From the NCBI GenBank assembly GCA_964582065.1, contig CAZOQG010000016.1, positions 1 to 22,770 on the forward strand: a stretch of 22,770 nt of DNA, in the 5' to 3' direction. This stretch comes from JACNFS01 sp964582065. GTDB taxonomy: Bacteria > Chloroflexota > Dehalococcoidia > GIF9 > UBA5629. Both the position numbers and the translations under genes were made by a program. Below are positions 13,804 through 21,187 of the stretch, piece by piece. Each line of letters starts with the position of its first letter. The stretch's first letter is position 1. Under the pieces are notes generated by a model. That model did no database searches, was not told the DNA's origin, and worked only from the letters and a program-made list of their open reading frames with translations.

Positions 13804-14787
13804 ATGGCAGGGAAAGATTATTACAAGATTTTGGGAGTGAGCCGTAGCGCCACGGAAAAGGAGATAAAGCAGGCGTATCGGCGGCTTGCCCGTAAGTATC
13901 ATCCCGATGTTAATCCCGGGGACAAGTCGGCTGAAGCCAGGTTCAAGGATATGAACGAGGCTCACGAAGTCCTTTCTGATCCAGAAAAGCGGAAGAAATA
14001 CGATCGCTTTGGTGACCAGTGGCAGCATGCTGACCAGTTTGCCAAAGCTGGGCAAGGGGCTCAGTGGGATTTTCGCAAGGGCGGCACGTATACTACCTCC
14101 GACTTCGGGGACTTGGGTGATTTAGGCAGCATCTTCGATAGTGTTTTTCGTGGTTTCGAAACCCGCTCCGGCACCGTTCGCCGCTCTGGTAAGCCTAAGG
14201 GTGTGGAGCATCCCATTGAGGTGACTTTGGAAGAAGCCTATCATGGCACAAAGCGTGTTTTGCAGGTTTGGGGTGAGGAACCTTGTTCCGTGTGTGGTGG
14301 GCAGGGCAAGGTTCGGAATAAACCGTGCGCCGCCTGTGGCGGCTATGGCAAGGGCATGAAACCGAGGCGACTTGAAGTCAAGGTTCCGGCGGGGGTTAGG
14401 AATGGTTCAAAGGTTCGCATCGCGGGCCAGGGCAATCCAGGCTACGGTGGGGTTAGGGGTGACCTCTATCTAGTGGTGAAAGTATTGCCTCACAAGGTTT
14501 TTGAGCACAAAGGGGATGACCTTCATGTTGAAGTTGCTGTACCTCTGGTCGCTGCTATGCTTGGTGGCGAGGTGCAATTACCAACACTTAAGGGCAAGCT
14601 GGCTCTCAAGATACCACCTGAGACTGAGAACGGAAAGGTATTCCGCCTGGCTGGACAGGGTATGCCGCATCTGGGCGATTCTTCACGAGGTGACCTGTTT
14701 GCCAAAGTGAACGTGGTGCTGCCAACAAAGCTGACTCAGCAGGAGAAACGGCTTTTCGAACAATTACGGATGTCTCGTTCCGGTTAG
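13804..14787 (+). CDS. J-domain co-chaperone with half zinc domain (CbpA/DnaJ-like)
   Basis: The 327-aa protein has a J domain (about 1-68) with His33-Pro-Asp, a Gly-rich linker (GDLGDLGSIF), and two C-terminal substrate domains ending in the usual GQGMPHLGDSSRGDLFAKVNV region. Unlike canonical DnaJ it carries only two CxxCxGxG-type motifs, CSVCGGQG and CAACGGYG (about 164-184), so only one zinc site is possible. This places it between type I DnaJ and zinc-free CbpA. The ATG at 13804 is chosen because AAGGAG (13793-13798) lies 5 nt upstream and the protein then starts MAGKDYYKILGV; an upstream ATG at 13774 overlaps the -10 box. It heads the heat-shock operon ahead of the HspR-like gene. Confidence 0.92.
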   Translation: MAGKDYYKILGVSRSATEKEIKQAYRRLARKYHPDVNPGDKSAEARFKDMNEAHEVLSDPEKRKKYDRFGDQWQHADQFAKAGQGAQWDFRKGGTYTTSDFGDLGDLGSIFDSVFRGFETRSGTVRRSGKPKGVEHPIEVTLEEAYHGTKRVLQVWGEEPCSVCGGQGKVRNKPCAACGGYGKGMKPRRLEVKVPAGVRNGSKVRIAGQGNPGYGGVRGDLYLVVKVLPHKVFEHKGDDLHVEVAVPLVAAMLGGEVQLPTLKGKLALKIPPETENGKVFRLAGQGMPHLGDSSRGDLFAKVNVVLPTKLTQQEKRLFEQLRMSRSG

Positions 14788-14822
14788 GTATTGATAACAT
14801 TTTGCTGAGGTGATAAGATAGA

Positions 14823-15170
14823 ATGACTTCGCGTGATTCAGAACCTAGATACGTGATAAGCATTGCGGCTAGAATAGTCGGCATTGGGACTCATACATTG
14901 CGCTATTATGAAAGGCTCGGTCTGGTGCAGCCCTATCGCTCCGGCGGAAACATTCGGTACTATTCAGAGGGCGACGTCGAGCGTCTGCGTCATATCAAAA
15001 CCTTGATGAATGACTTGGGAATTAATCTTGCGGGTGTGGAGGTAGTGATGCGTATGGGGCAGAAAATTGCACAAATGCAGCGCCAGATTCAGGAAATGGA
15101 GTCGGAGATTCATCGCCTTAAACAGGCTGATGCAGGAGAGAATAAAAATAAACTTGAAGAAAGGAGTTAG
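14823..15170 (+). CDS. hspR: HspR-like MerR-family heat-shock repressor
   Basis: The 115-aa protein has a MerR-type winged-helix domain (about 9-80: YVISIAARIVGIGTHTLRYYERLGLVQPYRSGG then RYYSEGDVERL) and a C-terminal coiled coil (about 80-105). It lacks the cysteines of metal-sensing MerR proteins. HspR proteins repress chaperone operons by binding HAIR operators (CTTGAGT-N7-ACTCAAG), with DnaK as co-repressor in actinobacteria. Position directly after a J-protein gene and before clpC fits this role. No exact HAIR site was found; CTTGACA-containing segments in both divergent promoters are candidates. GAGGTGAT (14807-14814) is a good SD. Its end overlaps the SD of the next gene. Confidence 0.9.
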   Translation: MTSRDSEPRYVISIAARIVGIGTHTLRYYERLGLVQPYRSGGNIRYYSEGDVERLRHIKTLMNDLGINLAGVEVVMRMGQKIAQMQRQIQEMESEIHRLKQADAGENKNKLEERS

Positions 15171-15172
15171 GA

Positions 15173-15454
15173 ATGGCTAAAGCAAAGACGGAACTTAAGC
15201 CGGCCAAGTGGCAAATTACTGCAACCACTATCCGCTGTGAGTTGGTTGATGATTTTGTCACCATTATGGTCAACAAAGATTGGTCTACGAGGTGTGCCTG
15301 GTACAACCGGTACAAGCAGAAGGCTCTTGAGGATAAGAAACAGAAATTTGATAAGAAGGTCACAGCCAAGATGGAGAAATGCGCCGGCCCCGACTGTTCC
15401 TACGTAGCTGAATATCGGGAAAAGCTCATGCAGGAAGAGTCTGGCGCCAAATAG
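15173..15454 (+). CDS. Small conserved-looking protein in the hspR-clpC operon
   Basis: The 93-aa product was not recognised. The first half (ITATTIRCELVDDFVTIMVNKDWSTRCAWYNRY) looks like beta strands with two cysteines. The second half is a charged, Lys-rich helix (KQKALEDKKQKFDKKVTAKM) followed by KCAGPDCSYVAEYREKL, with a C-x4-C pair. The four cysteines might form a small metal site. The SD AAGGAG sits inside the end of hspR, with only 2 nt between stop and ATG, and clpC starts 13 nt after its stop, so it is translated within the operon. A chaperone or Clp adaptor role is plausible from position alone; no family evidence supports it. Confidence 0.82.
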   Translation: MAKAKTELKPAKWQITATTIRCELVDDFVTIMVNKDWSTRCAWYNRYKQKALEDKKQKFDKKVTAKMEKCAGPDCSYVAEYREKLMQEESGAK

Positions 15455-15467
15455 ATAAAGGAGGCCT

Positions 15468-17900
15468 ATGAGGCCGGAGAGGTTTACTGAGCAGGCACGG
15501 GAAGTGCTGGGTGCTTCGCAGGAGCTTGTCCGCCGTTTTCGCCACAGTCAATGGGATGTGGAACATATCCTGCTGGCTTTGCTGGAGCAATCAAGCGGTT
15601 TGACCTCGGACATATTGCAGAAATTGGGTGTAGATGCAGCGGCGGTGAAAGCGCGAGTTGAAGCCAGCCTTGACAGCGCTCCGAAGACGGCTTATGAAGC
15701 TGAGCAGATTTATGCTACGCCTAGAATTGCACGCATCCTGGAAGGCGCTGCTCGCGAGGCTGACCGACTCAAGGATGAATTCGTCGGTATTGAGCATCTA
15801 TTGATTGCTATCGCTGGCGAGGGGCAAGGTGAGGCAGTCACCATCCTGAGTGAATCTGGCATCGACCAGGAGAAGATTTACCAGGCGCTCCAGGATATCC
15901 GTGGTAGTCATCGGGTTGATGACGCTAGAGCTGAGAGCAAGTATCGGTCTCTGGAGAAATACGGGCGTGATTTGACCGAGCTAGCTCGTCAAGGAAAACT
16001 CGACCCGGTCATTGGGCGTGATGATGAGATAAAACGGGTGATGCAGATATTGACTCGGCGCACCAAGAATAACCCGGTAATTATCGGCGAGGCCGGTGTC
16101 GGCAAAACGGCTATTGCTGAAGGCTTGGCCCAGAAAGTGGCGGCCGGTGACGTGCCGGATTCCCTTAAGGACAAAAGAGTAATTGCTCTGGATATGGGGT
16201 CGCTGGTTGCAGGGAGCAAGTTTCGGGGCGAGTTTGAAGAGAGGCTGAAGGCGGTGATGGATGAGGTTCGTCAGGCCAGCGGCGAGATTATCTTGTTTAT
16301 TGACGAGATGCATACTGTGGTTGGCGCTGGCGCTGCTGAGGGAGCCATTGATGCTAGCAATATGTTGAAACCAGCATTGGCTCGGGGCGAGCTCCAGTGT
16401 GTTGGGGCAACTACTTTGGACGAGTATCGGGAGCATATTGAGAAGGACAAAGCATTGGAGCGGCGGCTGCAACCTGTGTTTATCGGTGAGCCAAGCATTG
16501 AGGCGACCATAGAAATGCTGCAGGCGCTGCGGCCCAGATATGAAGCCCATCACAAGATAAGAATCGATGATTCTGCCCTGGAAGCCGCCGCTCGACTGAG
16601 CCAGCGTTATATCTCGGACAGATTCTTGCCGGATAAGGCGATTGACCTCATCGACGAGGCAGCCAGCAAGCTGCGCATAGATATGGAAAGTGCTCCTCCC
16701 GATGTCAAATCGTTGGACCAAGAGCTAAAGCATTTGCTCAATGAAGAGGATGCAGCTTCTCAACGAGGGGATTATCAACAGGCAGCTGAGCTCAAGTCAC
16801 AAAGGTTGCGATTACAGCAGGAATATGATGAGGTGAAAGCCAAGTGGCTTCAGCGAGAGAAAATCGATAGCGTAGTAGATGAGGAGGATATAGCTGAGCT
16901 GATTTGTAAGTGGACGGGCATTCCGGTTTCCCGAATGTTGGAGGGTGAGGCAGAGAAGTTGCTTCATATGGAGGAAAGGCTGCACGAGAGAATTGTAAAT
17001 CAAGAAGAGGCAGTTTCAGCCATCTCTGAGGCTGTCAGGCGGGGGCGAGCCGGGCTTAAGGACCCGAAGCGACCGATTGGTAGCTTTATCTTCTTAGGCC
17101 CTACTGGTGTGGGCAAGACGGAAGTGGCTCGAGCTCTTGCCAAATTCCTCTTCGATGATGAGGATGCCATGGCACGGCTAGACATGTCAGAGTATATGGA
17201 GAAGCACACGGTATCCCGGCTTATCGGTGCTCCGCCTGGATATGTGGGCTATGAAGAGGCGGGACAGCTAACTGAAGCAGTGCGTCGGCGCCCGTTTCGA
17301 GTCATTCTTTTTGATGAGATTGAGAAGGCACATCCTGACGTTTTCAATATTTTGCTTCAGATGCTGGAGGATGGCAGGCTGACTGATGGCCATGGCAGAA
17401 CGGTTGACTTTAAAAATACCGTGGTGATAATGACCAGCAACCTGGGTACTCAGGAATTCCAACGCCAAGCCATTGGCTTTTCTCGTCAGCAGAAAGGCGA
17501 GCAACAGCGGCTGAAGAGCGTCGTGGAAAGCGCTTTGAAACAGACTTTCCGCCCTGAATTCCTGAACAGGGTAGACGACATTATCATATTCCAGCCGCTG
17601 ACCGAAGAGCACTTGAAGAAGGTTGTTGACCTGTTGGCTCTGGAGGTGGAGAAGCGGCTGGCTGACAGCAATATCGAACTCGAGTTGACGGATGAGGCAA
17701 GGTCCTGGTTGCTGAAAGAGGGCTATGAGCCGGCCTATGGAGCTCGTCCGCTGCGCCGGGCGATCCAACGCTATGTGGAGAATCCTCTGTCCAGCCGAAT
17801 ATTGGGTGGAGAGGTCAAAGGTGGAGACTGCGTGGTTGTAGGAGTTGATGGCGATGGGCTAAGCTTTAGCACCAAGAAAAAGGCCAAGGTAACTACTTAG
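15468..17900 (+). CDS. clpC: ClpC-type AAA+ protein unfoldase
   Basis: The 810-aa Hsp100 protein has a Clp N domain (about 1-145), AAA-1 (Walker A GEAGVGKT at 207-214, Walker B IILFIDE), a short middle domain (about 405-465) and AAA-2 (Walker A GPTGVGKT, Walker B VILFDEIEKAH) with a C-terminal D2-small domain. The middle domain is only about 60 residues and contains a UVR-like segment (EEDAASQRGDYQQAAELK), the ClpC pattern rather than the long coiled coil of ClpB. An IGF tripeptide (RQAIGFSRQQ) at the position of the ClpP-docking loop supports pairing with ClpP. It unfolds proteins for degradation. AAAGGAGG (15457-15464) lies only 3 nt before the ATG, which is unusually tight. ClpB-type disaggregase is the less likely alternative. 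Confidence 0.92.
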   Translation: MRPERFTEQAREVLGASQELVRRFRHSQWDVEHILLALLEQSSGLTSDILQKLGVDAAAVKARVEASLDSAPKTAYEAEQIYATPRIARILEGAAREADRLKDEFVGIEHLLIAIAGEGQGEAVTILSESGIDQEKIYQALQDIRGSHRVDDARAESKYRSLEKYGRDLTELARQGKLDPVIGRDDEIKRVMQILTRRTKNNPVIIGEAGVGKTAIAEGLAQKVAAGDVPDSLKDKRVIALDMGSLVAGSKFRGEFEERLKAVMDEVRQASGEIILFIDEMHTVVGAGAAEGAIDASNMLKPALARGELQCVGATTLDEYREHIEKDKALERRLQPVFIGEPSIEATIEMLQALRPRYEAHHKIRIDDSALEAAARLSQRYISDRFLPDKAIDLIDEAASKLRIDMESAPPDVKSLDQELKHLLNEEDAASQRGDYQQAAELKSQRLRLQQEYDEVKAKWLQREKIDSVVDEEDIAELICKWTGIPVSRMLEGEAEKLLHMEERLHERIVNQEEAVSAISEAVRRGRAGLKDPKRPIGSFIFLGPTGVGKTEVARALAKFLFDDEDAMARLDMSEYMEKHTVSRLIGAPPGYVGYEEAGQLTEAVRRRPFRVILFDEIEKAHPDVFNILLQMLEDGRLTDGHGRTVDFKNTVVIMTSNLGTQEFQRQAIGFSRQQKGEQQRLKSVVESALKQTFRPEFLNRVDDIIIFQPLTEEHLKKVVDLLALEVEKRLADSNIELELTDEARSWLLKEGYEPAYGARPLRRAIQRYVENPLSSRILGGEVKGGDCVVVGVDGDGLSFSTKKKAKVTT

Positions 17901-18560
17901 ATGGGAGATTCCTCTGTAAACGATACGGCAGGCGTAGGCGGAGGGGTTAAGCAAGGCTGGTCCACAAAAGAAATTGGAATATCTGTCCTGTCGTTAGTAG
18001 TTGTCATCTTTCTTTGTCTTGCCGCTATTTACTTCAAAGATTACCTGTTGGATACGGAATACATAGCACACTATGGCCTTATGGGTGTGCTCATTACTGC
18101 TTTCGTCGCTGGAAGTACTGTAAGCGTCTTAGCAATACCTGTTCCCTATTGGCTTTTGGTATTTACCCTCCCATCCATCCTGGCACCTGAGTGGGGGATA
18201 GGAGCGCCAATAACGGTAGGAATAATCTCAGGCTTTGGCGCATGTTTGGGCCAAACGCTGACCTTCATCATTGGCTGGGGGGGGAGGGACCTATCTGAGA
18301 AACTGGCTTCCAAGTTAAGTAGGGGACTTTATACCAAAGCCATGTATTGGGCACAGCGGCATGGTTCGCTGGCTGTCTTTACCATGTCGGCTGCACTAAA
18401 TCCCTTCCATTTACCCATGACTCTTGCTATGGCGTCACTCCGCTTTTCCGGATGGAAATTCGTCCTTTTCTCTTTGCTCGGTAATATAGTTAAGAGCTTA
18501 TTCATAGCATTTTGTGGTTATTTTGGGTTAACTTCGTTATTCCGTATACTAGGAGTGTAA
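17901..18560 (+). CDS. VTT/DedA-like membrane protein
   Basis: The 219-aa protein has hydrophobic segments at about 26-46, 58-80, 80-97, 102-125, 155-175 and 185-210. A VTT (SNARE-associated/DedA/YdjX-like) core is suggested by FGACLGQTLTFIIGWGGRDL followed by a soluble loop and NPFHLPMTLAMASLRFSGWKFVLFSLLGNIVKSLF. Members act in membrane lipid or proton-dependent transport; undecaprenyl phosphate flipping is established for some DedA proteins, but not transferable here. The ATG directly abuts the clpC stop (0 nt), so translation is probably coupled, and it lacks its own good SD. The family call is moderate; the membrane nature is clear. Confidence 0.78.
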   Translation: MGDSSVNDTAGVGGGVKQGWSTKEIGISVLSLVVVIFLCLAAIYFKDYLLDTEYIAHYGLMGVLITAFVAGSTVSVLAIPVPYWLLVFTLPSILAPEWGIGAPITVGIISGFGACLGQTLTFIIGWGGRDLSEKLASKLSRGLYTKAMYWAQRHGSLAVFTMSAALNPFHLPMTLAMASLRFSGWKFVLFSLLGNIVKSLFIAFCGYFGLTSLFRILGV

Positions 18561-18576
18561 GAGGAAACATAGTCAA

Positions 18577-19128
18577 ATGGTGCACATCGCCTTGTCCTCG
18601 GCGTTAGGGATATTCTTCAGCGTAGGAAGCTGGCAGTTGGCTGTTTGGATCGACGAAACCCGGCATAAGAGCAAGAAATACAAGGCCGCCGCTGCCTGTG
18701 CCAAAAAGACGGGCAAGCCACTGCTTGTGGCCGGTGGGCCATGGGGTACCAAGGGATTTCGTCAGCGGATAAATATGCCTGCACATGGTAATGGCGATGT
18801 TTGTCTCGATATTGATCGGAGCGCTTTCGATGGTCACCCTCATGGCGTAATCGGCGATGTTACTCAAATTCCGTTCTTGGACAAAAGCTTTGGAGCTGCC
18901 TTCGCCAGTCACTTGGTGGAGCACTTGCCGACCACTAACGATGCTAAGGGGGCTTTGGCAGAACTCAACAGGGTTGCAGAAGCTGTCTTTATTGTTTATC
19001 CTTCTAGACAATCTATTGCAGCTTGGGTTAAACGTGAACATCACCTCTGGGTCTGGCAAAAGGGGAATGTGACCTACCTCGAGCAAAGGGGTAATTCAGG
19101 AGGCAAGAAGAGGGGAAAATACCCCTAA
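18577..19128 (+). CDS. Methyltransferase-like protein, N-terminally anchored
   Basis: The 183-aa protein has a hydrophobic N-terminus (about 3-24, IALSSALGIFFSVGSWQLAVWI), then a truncated class I SAM-methyltransferase-like region: CLDIDRSAFDGHPHGVIGDVTQIPFLDKSFGAAFASHLVEHL (about 76-117), matching motif II/III and the post-motif seen in Methyltransf_11 proteins. The usual glycine-rich motif I is not clear (LLVAGGPWGTKGF may be its remnant), so activity is uncertain. It lies 16 nt after the VTT gene with a weak GAGGA SD. A small GGGG/CCCC hairpin overlaps its stop codon (19111-19126). Confidence 0.65.
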   Translation: MVHIALSSALGIFFSVGSWQLAVWIDETRHKSKKYKAAAACAKKTGKPLLVAGGPWGTKGFRQRINMPAHGNGDVCLDIDRSAFDGHPHGVIGDVTQIPFLDKSFGAAFASHLVEHLPTTNDAKGALAELNRVAEAVFIVYPSRQSIAAWVKREHHLWVWQKGNVTYLEQRGNSGGKKRGKYP

Positions 19129-19147
19129 TTGAGGCAGTTGGCAAAAT

Positions 19148-19179
19148 GCCTTCACTGATGGGGATGCGCTACTGAAGGC
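19148..19179 (+). promoter_or_regulatory. Intergenic hairpin before the hydrolase gene
   Basis: GCCTTCA (19148-19154) pairs exactly with TGAAGGC (19173-19179) across an 18-nt loop in the 75-bp gap between the methyltransferase-like and hydrolase genes. No U-tract follows; it could be an mRNA processing or attenuation structure. Confidence 0.35.
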
Positions 19180-19203
19180 GAAAATGCTGACGAGCAGCTA
19201 GAG

Positions 19204-19977
19204 ATGACCAACGCGGACCTAGCCTTGCAGAAAGAAGCCTATGACCTGGCTCAGCAACTTTTTGGGAGTCAGGAGACAGGCGGTAGCTTTGCCAATCAGC
19301 TTTTGGATATTTGCACCAGAGCTCAAGGCAAAGACTTCCTTATTATTCATAACCCTGGCGGTTGGGGGCACTCACAATTGGACCGCTGTCTGGCGTGGGA
19401 GAGAAGCATATTAGAGGGAATCAGCACTACCATAAGAGAGATGGGGTACAGTTCGCTATTGATTCAGCACTTCCGCACTCGTGACAGTTGGTGGGAGCGA
19501 CTACGGGATATGAAAGAGCAATTTCACTTCTTTGCCTCTAAGGCAACGGTGATGGCGGCTGGGCTGCAGTTCGTCATCAAGCATATCAATACGCTCAAGG
19601 TGATACTGGTAGGAGTGAGTCAAGGAGCTGCCTTCAGTAACGCAGTTATGCAAAAGCTGGGTGCACCTTGCCAGGTTTTTAGCGTCGAATTGGGCTTCCC
19701 TTTCCAGTATAGACTCTGGGGGAGGACTACCGAGAGAACACTGGCGATAGATAGCAATGGCATCGTACCTGATGTCCTGGCACAAGGGGATTGGAAGGTG
19801 GGGATCAGAATCCTTCTGACTGCTCCCTTCAGATGGGTCATTTATCGCCTTCAGGGAAGATCGGTAGAGTTCGCCCATTGCATTAGCGCACCGGGGCATG
19901 AGTACGACTGGAATTATCCTGAGATTCAGCGTCAAATTAGGGGTTTCCTTGAGACTAATTTCGCCGTCGGTAAATAG
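19204..19977 (+). CDS. Alpha/beta hydrolase-like protein
   Basis: The 257-aa protein has a nucleophile elbow GVSQG (Ser139) after a hydrophobic strand (TLKVILV) and a C-terminal APGHEYDW with His232, consistent with an alpha/beta hydrolase serine-histidine pair. The acidic member is not certain. An N-terminal FLIIHNPGGWG (about 45-55) could supply the oxyanion-hole strand. No signal peptide is evident. Substrate is unknown. It lies 75 nt after the methyltransferase-like gene and may be the last gene of the heat-shock run, or independent. No strong SD precedes the ATG, so the exact start is tentative. Confidence 0.72.
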   Translation: MTNADLALQKEAYDLAQQLFGSQETGGSFANQLLDICTRAQGKDFLIIHNPGGWGHSQLDRCLAWERSILEGISTTIREMGYSSLLIQHFRTRDSWWERLRDMKEQFHFFASKATVMAAGLQFVIKHINTLKVILVGVSQGAAFSNAVMQKLGAPCQVFSVELGFPFQYRLWGRTTERTLAIDSNGIVPDVLAQGDWKVGIRILLTAPFRWVIYRLQGRSVEFAHCISAPGHEYDWNYPEIQRQIRGFLETNFAVGK

Positions 19978-20110
19978 ATGAGGGTGTGTATCAGACAAGG
20001 GGGAATCGGCAGGCAAGCGCACGGGGCACTGACCGCCTTCAAAGGAGCGATCCATCTTGGTTAATGTTGCCCGTTCCGTGCTGCGATGAATGGAGGTGTG
20101 AATTCAACCT

Positions 20111-20338
20111 ATGGATAAACAAGAGCCTGCAGATAAGCAAAAAAGCTGGAAAGTGGCCCTTCTGCTATCTCTCTTCGTTGGATTCTTCGGGGTTGACCGG
20201 TTTTACATCGGCAGAACGCGCTCGGCGATTGTCAAGCTCCTCACCTGTGGGATGTTTGGCATTTGGTGGCTCAGCGATATCATTCTGATTGCCAGTGACT
20301 ACCGCAAGGATGCCAAAGGTCAGCCACTGAAGCACTAG
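20111..20338 (+). CDS. TM2-domain membrane protein
   Basis: The 75-aa protein carries a TM2 domain: KSWKVALLLSLFVGFFGVDRFYIGRTRSAIVKLLTCGMFGIWWLSDIILI, i.e. two transmembrane helices linked by the conserved G-x-DRFYIG turn and ending with the W-x-x-D signature. TM2 proteins are small integral membrane proteins without an established bacterial function. GGAGGTG precedes the ATG at about 12 nt, slightly long. The C-terminus is cytosolic-looking and basic. Confidence 0.88.
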   Translation: MDKQEPADKQKSWKVALLLSLFVGFFGVDRFYIGRTRSAIVKLLTCGMFGIWWLSDIILIASDYRKDAKGQPLKH

Positions 20339-20412
20339 CGGTGTCAATTGGATGGGGGAGTTTGAGTTTTGCCAAGCTCGTCGCCGCGCTGGGGACTGGG
20401 TTCCTTCGGGTC

Positions 20413-20445
20413 TTGATTCAGGGTATGCGAGGCTGTTGTTATAAT
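20413..20445 (+). promoter_or_regulatory. Extended -10 promoter upstream of the 61-aa gene
   Basis: TGTTATAAT (20437-20445) is a perfect -10 with the TG extension. The -35 is weak (TTGATT at 20413-20418, spacing 21, or TTCAGG at 20417-20422, spacing 17). Transcription would start near 20452, leaving a very short leader that still contains the SD. Confidence 0.6.
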
Positions 20446-20467
20446 CCTGTTTCGGAGGATCACTGTT

Positions 20468-20653
20468 GTGGTTGAAGGCCTCTTTGGTGTCGGACTCCTG
20501 GTTATCGCCTTTGGCGTTTTTAACATTGTCCATAATGCAATTGGAACCCTTCCGTTTGATTTTCCTTATTTTGAGGATACAACTTCTATTATAGTTATTG
20601 GGTTGGCCCTGGTGGTGTTTGGAGTCTTGTTTCGTACGGCTACTAAGAAGTAG
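20468..20653 (+). CDS. Small two-helix membrane protein
   Basis: The 61-aa protein (VVEGLFGVGLLVIAFGVFNIV... IIVIGLALVVFGVLFRTATKK) has two hydrophobic helices (about 5-25 and 40-56) separated by a short acidic loop, and ends in a basic cap. No family was recognised. The GTG start at 20468 is supported by GGAGGAT (20454-20460) at 7-nt spacing and a promoter just upstream, so it is likely expressed. It follows the TM2 gene on the same strand but seems to have its own promoter. Confidence 0.7.
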   Translation: MVEGLFGVGLLVIAFGVFNIVHNAIGTLPFDFPYFEDTTSIIVIGLALVVFGVLFRTATKK

Positions 20654-20830
20654 CTGATTGTTTTGTCTTCAAGGAAATCCCGGCAGCTACAATTACAACT
20701 CCCCATGGCCTGAATAGGGCCACATAATGTCCCTTGTACTATCCTGAGATTGTCAACTAGGCTGTGTTTCTTATTGGCAGGTAAGCCAGAAGCCATCAAC
20801 TAGACGACTGGACGAATCAAGTGGTCTTTG

Positions 20831-20859
20831 TTGTTGGTTACCCTCTTTTGTGCTAAACT
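20831..20859 (+). promoter_or_regulatory. Putative promoter of tRNA-Ala
   Basis: TTGTTG (20831-20836), 17-nt spacer, TAAACT (20854-20859). The predicted start is about 9 nt upstream of the tRNA 5' end. Both hexamers deviate from consensus at two positions. Confidence 0.5.
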
Positions 20860-20874
20860 ACACTGCCTATGTCT

Positions 20875-20947
20875 GGGGCTGTAGCTCAATCGGGAGAGCG
20901 TCTGACTGGCAGTCAGAAGGTAGTGGGTTCGAATCCCATCAGCTCCA
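20875..20947 (+). tRNA. tRNA-Ala (GGC anticodon)
   Basis: A 73-nt cloverleaf folds completely: 7-bp acceptor stem GGGGCTG/CAGCTCC with one G-T pair, GCTC/GAGC D stem, TCTGA/TCAGA anticodon stem around CTGGCAG (anticodon GGC, alanine), 5-nt variable loop, and GTGGG/CCCAT T stem with the TTCGAAT loop. The discriminator is A. CCA is not encoded, so it must be added after transcription. Confidence 0.96.
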
Positions 20948-21174
20948 CAATAGTGTACTGCGGCAAGCACTCCCGTCCCTTTCTCAAGATATCCTTTGCG
21001 ATGGAGTCCTATGGCATACGCCCGGGGGTAGGCTGTAGGGCTACCTGGCAACGCTGGCAGTAGCCGCAAGCAATACAAAGCCCCGGTATTTCAGAAAGAC
21101 TGAGGTTGCGAAAACCGCCTTTTGCAATATGCTGTCGCAGACGTAGGCAACAGCCAAGAGGATGAATCCTGTTC

Positions 21175-21183
21175 AGGAGGTGA
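21175..21183 (+). promoter_or_regulatory. Ribosome binding site of the SDR gene
   Basis: AGGAGGTGA, a full match to the anti-Shine-Dalgarno sequence, lies 4 nt before the ATG at 21188. It fixes the start there rather than at the in-frame codon at 21122. Confidence 0.85.
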
Positions 21184-21187
21184 CAAA

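Noticed and set aside
15981..16721. Minus-strand 246-aa frame inside clpC
   Set aside because: It lies wholly antisense to the conserved AAA-1 region of clpC and has no motif or RBS of its own.
19111..19126. GGGG-AAAATA-CCCC hairpin as a terminator
   Set aside because: The stem is only five base pairs and no T tract follows, so intrinsic termination is unlikely.
19978..20064. 28-codon frame after the hydrolase gene
   Set aside because: No SD, no family resemblance and no conserved composition; the length is expected by chance.
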